A stretch of 64,000 bases of DNA from Lasiodiplodia sp. COLG20 (Eukaryota > Ascomycota > Dothideomycetes > Botryosphaeriales > Botryosphaeriaceae): NCBI GenBank assembly GCA_009801085.1, contig VNWV01000045.1, positions 1-64,000 of the forward strand. The letters are read 5' to 3'. Positions 44,243 to 56,801 of this stretch are shown piece by piece (the stretch's first letter is position 1; each line of letters opens with the position of its first letter). The notes beneath the pieces are model-generated. The model searched no databases. It was not told where the DNA came from and was given only the letters and a program-made list of their open reading frames with translations. The translations under genes and the position numbers were made by a program.

Positions 44243-45742
44243 ATGCCTAGCCTCGAGCAAATGGAAAAGGCGCAAGTCATCATCGTTGGTGGCGGAATAT
44301 CCGGTCTGAGCCTGGCGCTGATGCTCGAACAACTTGGAATCTCGTACTTGTTGCTGGAGGCGTACTCCAGCCTTACGAAGCCTGTCGGCGCCCTCATCGC
44401 CCTCAACCCCAATGGTCTCCGAATTCTGGATCAGCTTGGCGTCCTCCCGGACATCAATGCCATCGCCACGCCCTTGCTACGCCACGTGGTGATTGACGGT
44501 GAGTCAGGAAAGCGCATCACCGACTTGTCCTTTCCTGGGTATATGCGCGCGCGCCACGGTTACGAAACGGCATTTCAAGCTCGACATGAGGTAGTCGTTG
44601 CACTGAAGCGAAACATCAAGTCCAAGGAGAGACTGCGTACAGGCAAGAGGGTGGTCACAGTCAACCAAGACGAAAAGGGCGCAACGGTGTACTGCGAAGA
44701 CGGGTCGAGATATGGAGCGCAGATGGTGGTTGGGGCGGATGGAGTGCACAGTGTTGTGCGTCGCGAGGTGTTGAAGATGGTCAAGGAAAAGGACGCAAAC
44801 TTTGAAGGCGCCGACAGTACGCTCGCCATTTCTACAATATAGTTTCACGGTGCTGATCCAATTTGTTTTACAGTTGTCCGCTGCGAGTATGGCACCGTGT
44901 TTGCCATCGCTAACCCCTCTGAGCACCTCCAGCCGGGCGATGGCTATTCCTTCCAGCGGAATCGCTGTAATGGTGGTGTTGTCTGCGGCCGTGACGGCTG
45001 TAACTATCTCTTTTACCACTTCCGTCGTCCTGGCCCTTACGATGTCCCCGTTGAGGAGTTACCTCGCATGTCTGCGGCTGAGGTGGAAGAGCGCTGGGCT
45101 GAGATGCTGCCACGGCGCGTCAGCGAAAGCGCCGATTTCACCTTTGCCGACCTGCTGTCTGCTGGCACCACTTCCAAGGGTGGGTCGGTTCTGCCGCACT
45201 TCACTCTTCCCAAGTGGTACGATGGCAGGATCATGGCCATGGGCGATGCTGTTCACAAGCTCAACCCCATGACGGCGCAGGGCGGCAATAATTGCATCGA
45301 GACCGCCGCAGCGATTGCGAACCACCTCCACGACACACTTGCACGGCATAATATTCCCTTGCTGCAGCCCCAGTGGCCACCAAAAGTTGTCGAGGAGATA
45401 TTTGCTGCCGTAGAGCAGGAACGGATGCCCCGCGTTACCGGCCTCGTTCAAGAGTCCCAGGAGCTCCAGTACACATTCTCTTGGGATACGTGGTGGTATA
45501 AGATTGTGGCCAAGTACTTGTTCCCCCGCATGAACAAATCGAAGATCGCCGACGCTTCTTCCAGCAGCATTGTTGGTGCTGTCACATTGAAGGGAGACAG
45601 GTGGGAGGTCCCGCATCCCAGAGACCACATCGTGCCGTGGGATGACGAGGCGTTTGGGAAAGGATCTATTAGTTTTTTCCAAGCAGTAGCGGCGATCATT
45701 GCAATCACATGTGCGGTAGTATGGGGCAAGAGGAATCATTAA
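44243..45742 (+). CDS. FAD-dependent monooxygenase with C-terminal membrane anchor (PaxM-like)
   Basis: Two exons (44243-44816 and 44874-45742, intron 57 bp) give 480 residues. The N-terminal Rossmann motif is VIIVGGGISGLSLALMLEQ. A VVGADGVHS motif and a GDAVHKLNPMTAQGGNN motif complete the group A flavin monooxygenase pattern. A hydrophobic stretch near residues 455-475 (AVAAIIAITCAVVW) ends the protein, a feature of PaxM/AtmM-type epoxidases of indole-diterpene and meroterpenoid pathways. It probably acts at the ER membrane on a lipophilic substrate. No prenyltransferase or terpene cyclase is in the window, so the substrate is open. An in-frame ATG at 44204 would add 13 residues; 44243 fits the family start better. 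Confidence 0.85.
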
Positions 45743-46831
45743 GAAAGGTACAATGTGGCGCCAATACAGACACTATCTGTCATGGTAGAATCGCTGCTAT
45801 GTGATGCAGAATGTATGAGTCCCTTATCGTAGCTTCTTAAGAGTAAGAAACGGCTGACGAATGAAGTCTGTGCTCATTCCTCGTTCAACTTGGAAACTCA
45901 AGATGGGGTTAAACCAAGGAAGAGCATTGGGGTTAGTGTTATCACAGAGAGGGAGTGATCTATGAAAAAGTGCGTTTTAGGGAATTTAAATCTGTGAGAC
46001 TTGAGAGAATAGTGAGATCGTAGTAAAAAGAATTTGAAATTCTCCTATTTTTCGATTCCTGTTCTTTTCACATGTGCACGTCCTTCCAAACATGAACATG
46101 CAACTCCCCAGACGGATTCCCCAACACTCACCGCGTGTGCACGCCCCACCAACACCTATTCTCATCAGGATTCAGGGTTGATGAACAGCTCTTAAATATA
46201 CGGCCTCTCCAACAATAGACATGAAGCGCCGCGCAGCCAACGCGGCGTCGACGGGAGTGTAGAAAACGGTACATGTGGCCACGCTAGCGATCATTATGGT
46301 CGTTATTGTCATCCATATGAAAGCTTGGGAGACAGGATCGGGAGTTTCGAGTGATAGCGGCGGGAGTAAGGCCAGCGGAAATGCATGGCTTTTCCGGTGG
46401 TGAAGATAGTAGGGACAGGAGCGGGATGGAATCAGACGGACGGAAACTGGTGGTGTGGCGGCGTATCTGGACCGGCCAGCCTCGTTCCCACCGTGTTTCT
46501 GCAGGTCAAATGGACTGGCAGCCGACTGTCCAAGCACTCAGGTGCGGACAACCAGTGTACTCTTTTGTTGTCGACTAGCAGTCTCCAAATCTGGCTGTCT
46601 AGTGTAGTGGTCGGCCTGCACGCTCACAGTGTTAAGATGCTTAAAAGTGCTGAGCAATCTCTTGCATGCACTCAGAGGGAGTAAAATGCTTGTTAGGTCC
46701 CGTTGTTACTGTCAAGGTAGTCTTCGATGTCGCGCATAGAGCTGGGGAGGCTGCAGGTCAAAATGGAGGATGCATAGAAACAATGCGTATTTCGTCGCCG
46801 TATCCTGGGGCATGATTGGATCGGAGAGACT
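45743..46831. other. Intergenic, no gene seen
   Basis: Convergent 3' flanks of the monooxygenase and the transporter. An open frame at 46172-46537 (minus) contains one hydrophobic stretch but no start context, intron or known motif. Nothing else is supported. Confidence 0.45.
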
Positions 46832-48246
46832 CTATTTGGGTTTGCTACTACTTTTGCTTCTTAACAAGTACGCTGAAGCTGTAAGAATAAAAGAACCAAG
46901 AAGCATCACAACTCCTCCGAAGATTTGTGCGTAGAGATAACTACCGTGTCCCACAGCTATTAGACGAGCCGCAATGGGTGGGCCAGCCAAACACGGAATA
47001 CTAGAAACCGTAAAGATGAGCCCCACCCTACTTCCCGCTTTACTCAAATCTTGCAGAGCAAACAATCCAGCGGAAGCTGGAAATTGGCTTTGAACAGCAT
47101 TTGCAAAGAAACCGTAAAACGCAGCCCAAATCATCAACCCGGCTCGTGAGCTGACGCCGATCCAGCACAGGAGCATGATACCAGAAAGAGCGACGAGAGG
47201 TATGAATACAAGCAGAGGGCCGAAGTAACGATCGGCAAGGATCGCGGGCGCCACACGTCCAATGACCCCAATGCCGTTCATTACAAGCAGCAGAACCAAT
47301 GACTCTCGTTGCGTGTAATCGAAGTACTGTCTTGAGTAGGTATTAATCTGTTGTGGTGAATACTGTGGTCATGACGAACGGATGCGGATGAGACTTACAA
47401 AGAAGTAGGCAAAGTATAGGCCCCAAAGCTCGATGAAACAACCGATAGTAAAGAGCGTGAATGGAACCTCCTTGAAAGCGCGAATTTCAATGAGCGCCCC
47501 CAGCTTTCGAGGTGGGATCCGAGTCCGTGTGACTAGCACGATATAGATGCTGTTGATTAGCATTACCAATGCCATGACTCTGACTGTCCACGGGAAGCCT
47601 ATCGACTGTAAGCATGAATAGGCGATGGCTGGGAAGATCATCCCGCCCGTAGCTGCTCCGCAGGCGGCCAAGGAGACGGCCATCACCCGTCGCCGACTGA
47701 AATAGGTTGAGAGTAGCGATATGACTGGCGAGAACAGGATTCCGTGGCCCAGCCCGCTACACAGGCCTTGTGCAAGGAAGATCTGCCAAAAGTGGGTGGC
47801 GAATGAAGTCAACGTGGCTCCGAGGACCTGCAGAGAACATCCTAGAACCAGGATGGCTTTGAAATAGCCGGCATCGAGGGCGCGTCCAGACACGGCTCCA
47901 ATCAAGAAAACAAGGAACATTTGGAAAGAGCCAATCCATGAAGTTTGCTCAGAGTGGATTCCGAGCTCGTCAACGTAGTAACGCTGGAAAAAGCCGAACC
48001 TGCGAGACCCAGTGGCTTAGTACGTCTTGGCTGTATCACTTCAACTGACACTTAATCTTACGAGGAAATGTAGCCCCAGCAGTTCAGGACAACCAAATGC
48101 GCAGCAATCACCTGTGACCATGCTTGCAGTCCGCCATCTGGAACCTGGGCTGTGTCAGAAGTCTGGGCGGGAACACCTTCTGACGGTGACCTTGTGGCCG
48201 AGGCTTTCTCTGCGTCTGTTTCATGAAGAGGGGAATTTGTTTCCAT
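46832..48246 (-). CDS. MFS monocarboxylate-type transporter
   Basis: Three exons (48246-48062, 47999-47399, 47347-46832; introns 62 and 51 bp) give 433 residues; an upstream ATG at 48258 adds four. The MCT hallmark PDGGLQAW is near residue 38, followed by GFFQRYYVDELG. About twelve hydrophobic helices follow, with short loops such as YFSRRRVMAVSLAACGAATGG. Fungal MCT-like proteins are usually plasma-membrane exporters or importers of small acids and secondary metabolites. It lies between the FAD monooxygenase and the two DIT1/PvcA genes, so export of their product is a reasonable guess. The actual substrate cannot be read here. Confidence 0.88.
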
Positions 48247-48258
48247 GTTCAACAGCAC

Positions 48259-48963
48259 ATGAAAGACTTGCGCAAAAGCCGAAGTCGACCGGGCTTGCGG
48301 TCAACGTGTAAAGACTTTAGGAAAGAAGCTAGGCCTGGGTTGATGTGTAGGCATGCGCGGTACTTGTTTCTCGTAAGCGACAACTTATTCAACATCCCTG
48401 CAACCACAATACGGGACATAAATCACACCATCGCTATCTCAGCATTTCTTATCGATTTTTTCGTATAGATTAGCGTACATCCTGTGGCGACCTTCTTAAA
48501 CTGTCTATTGTTCCCGGTCTCCCGCGAAGATCCCCTGCTATACCGGCGTAACGCATCGGGGAACCGGCTAATATAACAATGACATGATAGGTCGGTAGAG
48601 GAAAAAGTCGAGCGAACACGTTGCGGCCAACCTTTTAAGTGGGCCATCGGTTCGGCGGAAGAATGCCGACGAACGCCGTGGGGAAGGGTGCTTTACGCTG
48701 CTTTACCGCAGCTGCTCTAGCATATACGTGGGTTCGCGTGACGGAGCTCTCCGATTACACTCTCGTTTTACTATCATTGCCAAGGGATAACCTCCCATTA
48801 TGACGCATCGGGATTTCTGAATGAATCGACGGTTCGGAGATGTTCCTGGACTGGTTCTTCGCTCAAACGACCCTGTTGCTTTCCACACTGTGGGCGTGGT
48901 AAAGATATAAAGAAACACGAAAGGGAATCGGGAATCGTTCGAAGTTCATACCCAGACAATCTC
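48259..48963. promoter_or_regulatory. Divergent promoter between MFS transporter and first DIT1/PvcA gene
   Basis: A 700 bp shared upstream region. Minus-strand open frames at 48423-48647 and 48703-48918 have no coding features. No obvious regulator palindrome was found, and no TATA element can be assigned with confidence. Confidence 0.4.
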
Positions 48964-50263
48964 ATGGACTTTTCCGGGACTCAAAGAAGCCGGTCCGACA
49001 GCGGCTATCATCCTTCCCTCTCCGATACCACCCGTCGTGTCCTTGAGATACTCGAAAGTTATGGAATGCACGAGAAAAGCCATTCGATGCCGGAGCAGCA
49101 CGGCTGGCTGGGGAGAGCGACATTCGGTCCCATCATCGAAACGCATGTCTCAGCAGGAAGGATAATCCCAATGGTGCTGCCCTCATTTCCCTGGAAAAGC
49201 ATCAACAGAGTGGACAAGGTCCTCGGGACGGAGCCAGACCTTGGGGAAGAGCTGGCTCTGGCAAGGATCAACGATCTCTGTCGATGTGTACAGCAAGTCC
49301 ATGCTCCTGGGGCATTCGTCGTTATCGCCACTGACGGCCTTTGTTACAATGGTATGCATCTGATCCGATCATTCTGCCAGAGCAACACTTAACATTGCAG
49401 ATATTCTCGGTATACCTGACGAAGATGCCTGGAACTACGGATCCGCAATTCGGGCACTTGCAAGAGAGCGTGGATATTCATGCATCAAGTTCTCTCGATT
49501 GATGAATCTGGTCGGACTTTACAGCGAGCCGGACATATCAAAGGAGAAGTACTTGGAGCTCTGCGAGCCAGCTCGAAGACAGCTCGCCTCGACCTATGGC
49601 GACCCCAGTTTTGACGCCGACGCGTTTCTGAAGACGGACGAGGATTACATGCGCACCTACCTGGGCTACTCTAAGTTTTTGACCAAAGACCTGGCGTACA
49701 GTCCAGTCGTAGCCTCTCTTCCAAGCCGCAAGAAATTCAAAGCACTTGTAAAGGTTATTGGAAAGGAAATGATTGCCGGCGGTGTTGTGAGTCCAATTGA
49801 TGTTTTATTGAACCCAAGGGAATTGCTAATTAATATTCAGGCATATGCAAAATTAATTCGCAAAGTTTATCCTGACTATGTCCGCCTCTCGATACACCCT
49901 TCTTCTGGCGCAACCAAGCTCTCAGTCCCTTTGATTCCGCAAACAAAGGGGTTTTCAATGTCTCCATGGAACTGTGCGATTGCCATTTCTACGTGTGGTG
50001 CATTCAAGACTGCTCACGTGTCGGACTTGCGAGACTCGCATGATTTGGTTTTTAAACACGGACGACCCTATTGCTTCAGGGAGAGGTCGCCACTATTTGA
50101 CTGGGATGCGAATGTCGAGATGGACCATCATTATGGTGGGGTCCTCATAATCAGGAACCCCGATGGTGCGAAAAATGCCAAGTGGGAGCTCGGCGACCAG
50201 GATCGGAAACGGCTAGTGGCTCTAACACTGCTGCATAACCGGGTGGAACTGGAAGGGTTTTGA
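48964..50263 (+). CDS. DIT1/PvcA-family (isocyanide synthase type) protein 1
   Basis: Three exons (48964-49351, 49401-49786, 49841-50263; introns 49 and 54 bp) give 398 residues. The DIT1_PvcA domain (PF05141) fills most of it: [25 protein letters not shown], a [16 protein letters not shown] stretch, [17 protein letters not shown] and SPWNCAIA. PvcA and IsnA-type enzymes make an isonitrile from an amino acid and ribulose-5-phosphate; yeast Dit1 works on tyrosine for the spore wall. No TauD-type oxygenase or acyltransferase domain is fused, so it is a stand-alone core. It is followed by a second copy 93 bp downstream. Which amino acid it uses is unknown. Confidence 0.88.
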
Positions 50264-50356
50264 TGCAGGGCATGCCAGTGGATATATATAATCTTCCAAT
50301 AGACAGCAATTTGTGAATATTTTCAGTTTCCCCCGCTCCAGCTTTTTACACCCGCG

Positions 50357-51623
50357 ATGACATTTGAAGAGCCCGCCCGAGACATTGTTCCAGACGTTAT
50401 TGACATCCTGCGGCGTTTCTCTCACCATGTAACTGATGATCCATCTCGTGAACCCGAAGTCTTTGGTAGCACCACCCGAGAGAAACTTCGATCCTTCATT
50501 TCCCAGGCGAAGCCAATCATCTTAGTCCTCCCGGCATTTCCCTGGAAGAATAGGAACCTGGACAAGGTCATCGGCCGCCACCCAGATCTCGGCGAGGAAC
50601 TCGGCCTGGCGCGCCTCAACCACGTCTGTGAAGAAATCCGGAAGGTTTACGTACACGGCGCATTACTGCACCTGATTGCGGATGGCCCTGTGTACAATGG
50701 TAAGCCTGCACGAAGAGACGCCCTTGAATGTTACTCTCTGCTAAGAAACGTATATCTAAAAGATCTTCTCGGAATTCCGGACGCGGAATATTACGAATAC
50801 GGGCTGCAACTTCGAGCTCTTGCGGGCAAAAAGGGCTTTGGGAGTATCAAATTTCTGCGGCTGCCGGACTTGTTCCAAGATGGAAACAGCGACGAAATCT
50901 CCAGAGAGGACTACCTGTCCTCTGTTCCCTCGTGGCGCGCCCGCTTGGAAGCAGATTTCCTTCGTGCCGACTTCGACGTCGACCGGGAAGTACTGAAGAA
51001 CGAAGATACGCGCCTTACATACCAGGGATATGTCCGGTTGGCAGAGGAAGATCTGAAATGGGGCGTCCAGTTTGATGGGAAGAATGTGGAGCACACAGAG
51101 GCATACACCGCGGCTGCTCAAGACGTAGCCAAGGGCATGATCCGACGATTGATCGTACGTAGCAATCCCATGTTTGCAGCAGAAATATACTTACATCACT
51201 CAGGCATACGAAGCTTTGATTAGTAGGAAGTATGAAACGGCAATACGACTGTCCATTCACCCGTCAACAGGGAAGAATAAGGTTTCCATTCCACTGCTTC
51301 CATGGGACGGAAAATCAAGAGGAACTCCATGGCATTCCAGTGTCGCTCTTTTGGCAGATGGCAAAGTTTGCACAGGCCTCTCTAAAGAGTTTCGGGAGGT
51401 GTACGACTTGGTAATACAGGACGGGGTGCCGTATTACTTTCGGGAGAAGAGTGCTCTTTTTAAACTTGACGCTGACATTGATATCGGATATGAGTATGAG
51501 GGGCTAGTGCTGGCAGCAAGTTCTATAGCAACTCCTCAACTGACCGAGAGTGATAAAGAGAAACTGGCAGAGCTCATCATCCGGTTTCGAAAAGTGAGGA
51601 CATTGGGGTTCAATTCAGCATAG
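50357..51623 (+). CDS. DIT1/PvcA-family (isocyanide synthase type) protein 2
   Basis: Three exons (50357-50699, 50763-51154, 51204-51623; introns 63 and 49 bp) give 384 residues. It aligns along its length with the preceding gene: LPAFPWKNRN, DLGEELGLARLNHVC, ADGPVYNDLLGIPDAEYY, IRLSIHPSTG.NKVSIPLL and TPWHSSVALL. Both introns interrupt at the same aligned places and phases, so the two genes come from a tandem duplication, well diverged since. The N-terminus is about 25 residues shorter. Differences near the TDG/ADG and SPWN/TPWH motifs could mean a change of substrate or of role. Both point the same way and may be co-expressed. Confidence 0.88.
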
Positions 51624-51791
51624 TATGAGTAGTTCTTGCAAGCCTTTGAAGAAGCACCTTTGTTTAGCTTTATACCTTCAGCTGAGTACGGGCTTTGAAT
51701 CTTAGGCAACTTTCAAGTCTTGCCCATATGTTCGCATATCAATTAAACGTCTGGGAAAGTATATGCAGAGCGGAATGAAACTCTATACGCC

Positions 51792-54325
51792 TCAGCGAAT
51801 ACACCACTTTATTCCCTTGACTAGAAAGCCAACGGGTATGGGACCACCACTCTCTTCCACGAAGCGACGGAAGTCAAATGTTCCTGCTGCCCTCCTCTCC
51901 GACCAGCGTTCATCTACCACTTGTGAGACACTCCCGAAGTCAACACAGAGCCGCGGCTCAGAAGGAGCATCGGCCGACGAAGTGACAAAGACAGCAGCCG
52001 AGGACATTTCGGCACGGTTCTCGACTCCGAGTATCAGAGCCTTCCGGCCATGGCGGCGCAGCGAAGGTTCCGCAGACCATGAGGCACCCAGACTTCCAGC
52101 CTCTTTAACAATCAAAAGGCCATTGATGGGCGCACCAGCCTCCACCAATCGATCGCCAGCGCTCAACGTTGTGTCATCGGTCAGAACCATCTCTTGCTCG
52201 TCGGAAAAAATGATGCCGTCCAGCGTCAGCTCGAGTCCAGCGGGTGTGAGGACCCCCTGCTTCATCCGCTGGGTAGAAAAGCAAGACCCCAGGAATGAGC
52301 GCGGGGCCCACGTGAAATTCGGGATGGACAGTCGCGGTGTAGGCGAGAACAGGATATTTGACGGAATCTCGCGCATGCAACGCAGAAGCTGGACCATGCG
52401 CGCGTCAGCGAGAGCATCTTCGGTCATCATGCTGCCATCACCGCCAACCTCGAGCAGGGGCCCGGGATCCAGATCCAGCAAGCTGGCAATGCACAGGGTC
52501 TCGTCGGACCTGCGGCTCGTTGATCGATGAGCCAGTGCTCCGAAGATTGATCCGAGCTCCACTTTCGTTGTGGGACCCACCTTCCGCAAGGTTTTCATGA
52601 AGTTGCAGGCCTGGTTGCTAACCATGCTTCCTCTCTGTGAGACTTGAGCGGCCGCCGTGCATCCAAGAGTGTGAAAAATATCGTCCATGTCGAGCATGCT
52701 GAGATATGACCCATCGCCTCCAAAGACGAGGTACACCCGCTTCGCCAACAGGCTTTCTTGCAACGTCCAGAGGCGGCCACTCCAGGGGGATGACAATATC
52801 TGCGCGAACATCAGAAAGGCAGCCGGGTCCATTGGATTCAGGCACTCGTCAGTGATAGGCGTCCGCATGAGGGTCGTGTCGAGGACCAGGGAGAGCTGTG
52901 CGTCTTGGTAGGTTTGACGCATACGCCTGATAGCCTGCTTTCGAAGTTCTTTCGCATCTGGCTGGACGGGCACGCAAAGGGTATCCATCCAAAACCACTG
53001 GTTGTCTTTGGAAAGATCATACACGCTCCCGTCCCATGAGTCTGTCGCAATGTGGTGGCTGGCCATGTTGACGAGCCCTTGAATCCTTGTGAGCTGGCAC
53101 ATCGGAAGGGTGTTTTCGTTTGGATTGCCCAGCCCCTGTGACCAGACCTGGACAGCAGTGAGCCAACACGCTTGAGACGCCCTCTCAGGACGTGGTAAGT
53201 TTATTCAGCACTTACGTGTGAGATTGCAGTATAGAGGCGATCAGGTGAAGCCTCTTGAACCTCAAGCTTCCAAAGCTCATGGCCATGCTCGGCCTCCCTC
53301 GGAACGAGACGACAGATGGGAATCCCACCGCTTTGCAGCACCGACTCGATAGCTCCAGGCGACGCGTATACATTGGAACAGGAGTACTCGGGGCCCAGAT
53401 GTCGAACTTGATAGTCGTTCGTGTCTACTTGGGACAACTCGCATGCCTTGTCGCTACAGTTAGAGTGGTCGGCGGGCTTTGATACAACTCCGAGAAGTTG
53501 CATGAGGCGTTCAAACTGGGCGTCTCGTTTATCCCTGCCCGTGATTTCGCGCCAGTGAGTGAACAGAGCATAGCGGAAATCACTGGAAGAGCTCCAAGTC
53601 ACAATCTTGCTGATGACCGACGGACACCATCCGACCTCAGTCATCAACTGGTTGAACTGGTTGTCAATTTCAGTGACACGAGAACGTAGTGTTCCAAATT
53701 TGACCGGTCCACGCAGAGGTAATTTCCGAAAGGTATCATGGCAGACCATGACAAGAGCGGATAAACAATGCTCGATAGACAATATTACCGGAAATGCCAC
53801 ACGTCGTATCTCATCGACGGCTTCTGGGTCATCTCCAAATTCCCTGTAAAGCTGACTGCAATGCGTTGAGAAGCTCTCAATGGCGTGATGGAATATCGAG
53901 TTTAATTGGCTCTCCAGGGCATCTTGCTGCGCAGGAGTCATCTCCTCAAGAACTACGCGCCTGAAAGCCTGAAAGTACTTTGGAAGCTCCTCTGTGCAGA
54001 GTCGAGGATCATCAGGTGGCCGCCCTTCGTAATTCTTGACATCGTCAACCGGGAATTCGACTCCAATGAGCCCGAGGACCGTCGTGTATAGCCCAACGAA
54101 GATCCACTGCTGCAGACATCGTGCAAATGCGGTTGGATTGGGCGCTAGAAAGTAATGCTGATCCCGGAAAACCAGGGTTATAGATGATGCCGACTCCACT
54201 TCGAAGACGCCAAGGCGAGAATTCCAGCGACCCGGGTATCCGAAGAAATCACCGCCGTCGAAGTCGTCGCCTTCGATGTATGGGACACCGATCCTGCTGC
54301 TCCCAGTGTATGGTATGTGATCCAT
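51792..54325 (-). CDS. HET-domain protein with long N-terminal extension
   Basis: Two exons (54325-53216 and 53147-51792, intron 68 bp) give 821 residues. The HET domain starts near residue 362: YTAISHVW, then GLGNPNEN.LPMCQL, with WFWMDTLCVP and SPWSGRLWTLQESLLAKR further on, as in the HET subclass with an SHVWSDGLGNP motif. About 350 residues precede it with no recognised domain but several Cys and Trp residues. The start at 54325 (MDHIPY) is preferred over an upstream in-frame ATG at 54496. It is convergent with the second DIT1/PvcA gene (168 bp gap). A role in allorecognition is family knowledge only. Confidence 0.87.
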
Positions 54326-54893
54326 GAGCCAAGAATTGTGATGCGTGGAGCCTGAAGAGCAGTGTCGAGTTAAGCGAGGGATAAATGTAAACGATGAAGG
54401 AGGGGCTGCTATATATATTGCCTTCAAGTAGGCATGGCATGCGTAATGACGTCGAGTAAGCGCAATGCTTACCTGCTTTTGATTCCAGCCTATCACGGAT
54501 GACCACGTTCTTGGGGGCGGAAAGTATTAACTCTCCTACTTTTAGGCAACAACCTCAAAGCGAAATACCATCTACTATTGCAGGTGAGACGAATATCTTG
54601 CTGAAAGCTCATAGTCAAGCGTTTTTGCTTAAGGCTCGTGACTCACACCGCCGCATCAAATAAAAGCTCGTTTCAAGCAGGCGGTCGCGGCAATGAGCAT
54701 GGCGCTGCCGAAAACACGGCTACTACTGAGGTCAATAGAGCGCGGCCAATCCTCATTCAATCTTTCCCGAACCTTTCAGCGCGCAAAATGATTTATTGAC
54801 AAGGGTACTCTACACCTGCTGAAAGCTATATATCGGATCGTTGTAACGGGCGCGCCGCGCGCCTTTCGGCGAAGCGTGTCTGACCTGGTGGTG
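54326..54893. other. Intergenic, no gene seen
   Basis: Promoter of the HET gene and 3' flank of the alcohol dehydrogenase. A TATATAT run near 54412 may serve the HET gene. No other feature recognised. Confidence 0.45.
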
Positions 54894-56049
54894 CTACGGG
54901 AAACGGATCCAGACTTTGATTTCCTCGTGCTCATCAAACCGAGCGTAGTACTCGGGCGCCTCTTCAATGGAGATTTCGGACGTGGTGATAAAGTGAGGGC
55001 TCGCCCGGCCGCTGGAGATGAGGTCCACAAGCTGCCTCGCTAGAGGCTTCGGATCGACAACACCGGCCCGGAAGCCCAGGTTCTTCGTGAAGAAGTCTGA
55101 GAGAGGGAGGCTGATGCTGTTGCTCATAGGCTGAGCTTCAGTGCCGTTCGTCTCGAACCAGAGCCCGACCTGCCCCATACCACCCTGCGGAGCCGTCACC
55201 GCGATCATGTTCCGCACCACAATGTCCTGCTCGATGTCCCCCTGGGCGTTGACCGCCTCATAGCCCACGCAGTCGACGGACCGAATGACGCCCTGTGGCT
55301 CGTATGCGAGAATATGCTCGACCGGGTCGGATTCGTAGAAGTTGATCGGGATGGCGCCAATCGAAGCAGCGCGTTCGAGCCGCATGGGCACGCGGTCGAC
55401 TGCATACACCTTTGAGGCGCCACGCAAGATGGCTGAGTAGGCTGCGAGCAACCCGACCGGGCCCGCTCCGAAGACGGCAACCGTGTCTCCTGGCTCAAAG
55501 CCAGACCAGTCGATAGCGCGCCAAGCGGTAGCGAAGATGTCGGAAACCGTCACGTAGTCTTGTTCGATCGTAGAGTTCGTCGTGTTTGCGGTCAGAGGGA
55601 TCGGGATCAGGCTGTCGTCGGCATACGGCACTCGAACGTACTCCGCTGGAGTCGAGTGATGAGTATCTTTTGCCTTCGGCACAAGGGGGTCTCTTACCCT
55701 GCATTCCTGCAATAGCGCCCATTGCAGCATACGTTGGCTCCATCTGAAAGTGGCCCGAGGCACCGATATCGGGGACGACAACATAGTCGCCCACGGCCAG
55801 CGATGACACAGCGTCGCCAATTTCGGCAATGTATCCAACGGCTTCGTGGCCCATGTACTGCGTAAAGTCGCCTTGAATTCCATGGTAGGTATGGAGGTCA
55901 GAACCGCAGATAGCCGAAGTGGTGATGCGCACGAGAGCATCTGTTGAATTTTGAATCACAGGAAGGGGGACATTCTCAACAGACATCTGATAAGGGATGG
56001 CGTTATAAACGACCGCCCGCATCGTGGCGTTGAGCGCACTGAGTGCCAT
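54894..56049 (-). CDS. Zinc-type alcohol dehydrogenase (formaldehyde-dehydrogenase-like)
   Basis: Two exons (56049-55698 and 55645-54894, intron 52 bp) give 367 residues. The GroES-like half has the catalytic zinc ligands CGSDLHTYHG and GHEAVGYIAEIG, and QAEYVRVPYAD is formed across the splice. The Rossmann half has FGAGPVGLLAAYSAI. The four-cysteine structural zinc loop of classical ADHs is absent, as in some glutathione-independent formaldehyde-dehydrogenase-like fungal enzymes. An alternative start at 56022 (MRAVVYN) would drop nine residues. It oxidises or reduces an alcohol/aldehyde pair with NAD(P); substrate unknown. It is divergent from the Gre2-like reductase 750 bp away, and both could be tailoring enzymes. 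Confidence 0.87.
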
Positions 56050-56801
56050 TCTGAGGATAGTTGTTCAATGGAATTCCGAACCGCTGAGATGTTGACAATG
56101 AAGGAACAGGCACACATTTGCTCAGTATTTATTTCTCTCATCTCGAGATGCAGAATGCCGTGACACTATAAACCCCCTATAGCCCGCAGATATTACATCA
56201 CGTTATCTGATTTTGTACCTTCTCGATTTTGAAAGATAATGACGTGTCAGGCGAGCTGCACCAAGCACAGTAGAGGCCTTCGCGCAGCTTTGTCTAATCT
56301 AATAATGACGTTTATCTCGTGTGATGTTGTTAGAGGTCTTGGTTGATGGAGAATATTCGAGATAAAGATCTTGGCTAGCATATGTTACAATAAAGATCCG
56401 ACGTCCGAGTGCTTTAGGCTAGATTCTCTTGGCACGGCGGGAGAAAATCTCTCCATGACGGAGGAAAATCTGTCCGCGGCGCAGCAAATACCTTGAGAAT
56501 CGTCTAAGCCACACCCGGCAATCGACTGATGCTCCACATTGCTCATTTCGCTGAGATAGTTCGCCCTGCCTACTCCACAGCACCACTGGAGTTAAACTCT
56601 AAATCCCGTCGAAACGCCGTCTACGAAACGGAGACTCCAATATGCTGTCCGCTTATCACCGTGATAGAGTTAGAAGGGCCGACTGAATGAGGTGCTTTTA
56701 AAAACATTGCCCCGTCTCGTATGCCGAAATCTACTGAACGAACACGCTTTGAGAAGTCTGTGCTACCTACGATACCATCTTCTGTCAACACGATTTGCAA
56801 T
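56050..56801. promoter_or_regulatory. Divergent promoter between dehydrogenase and reductase
   Basis: No gene in 752 bp. One CCGCGG lies at about 56476 but without the flanking palindrome seen in the tricarboxylate cluster. A GGAGAAAATCT / GGAGGAAAATCTGTCC near-repeat is present around 56440-56475. Confidence 0.4.

Noticed and set aside
46172..46537. Minus-strand 121-residue frame with one hydrophobic stretch
   Set aside because: No recognisable family, splice structure or promoter; treated as chance.
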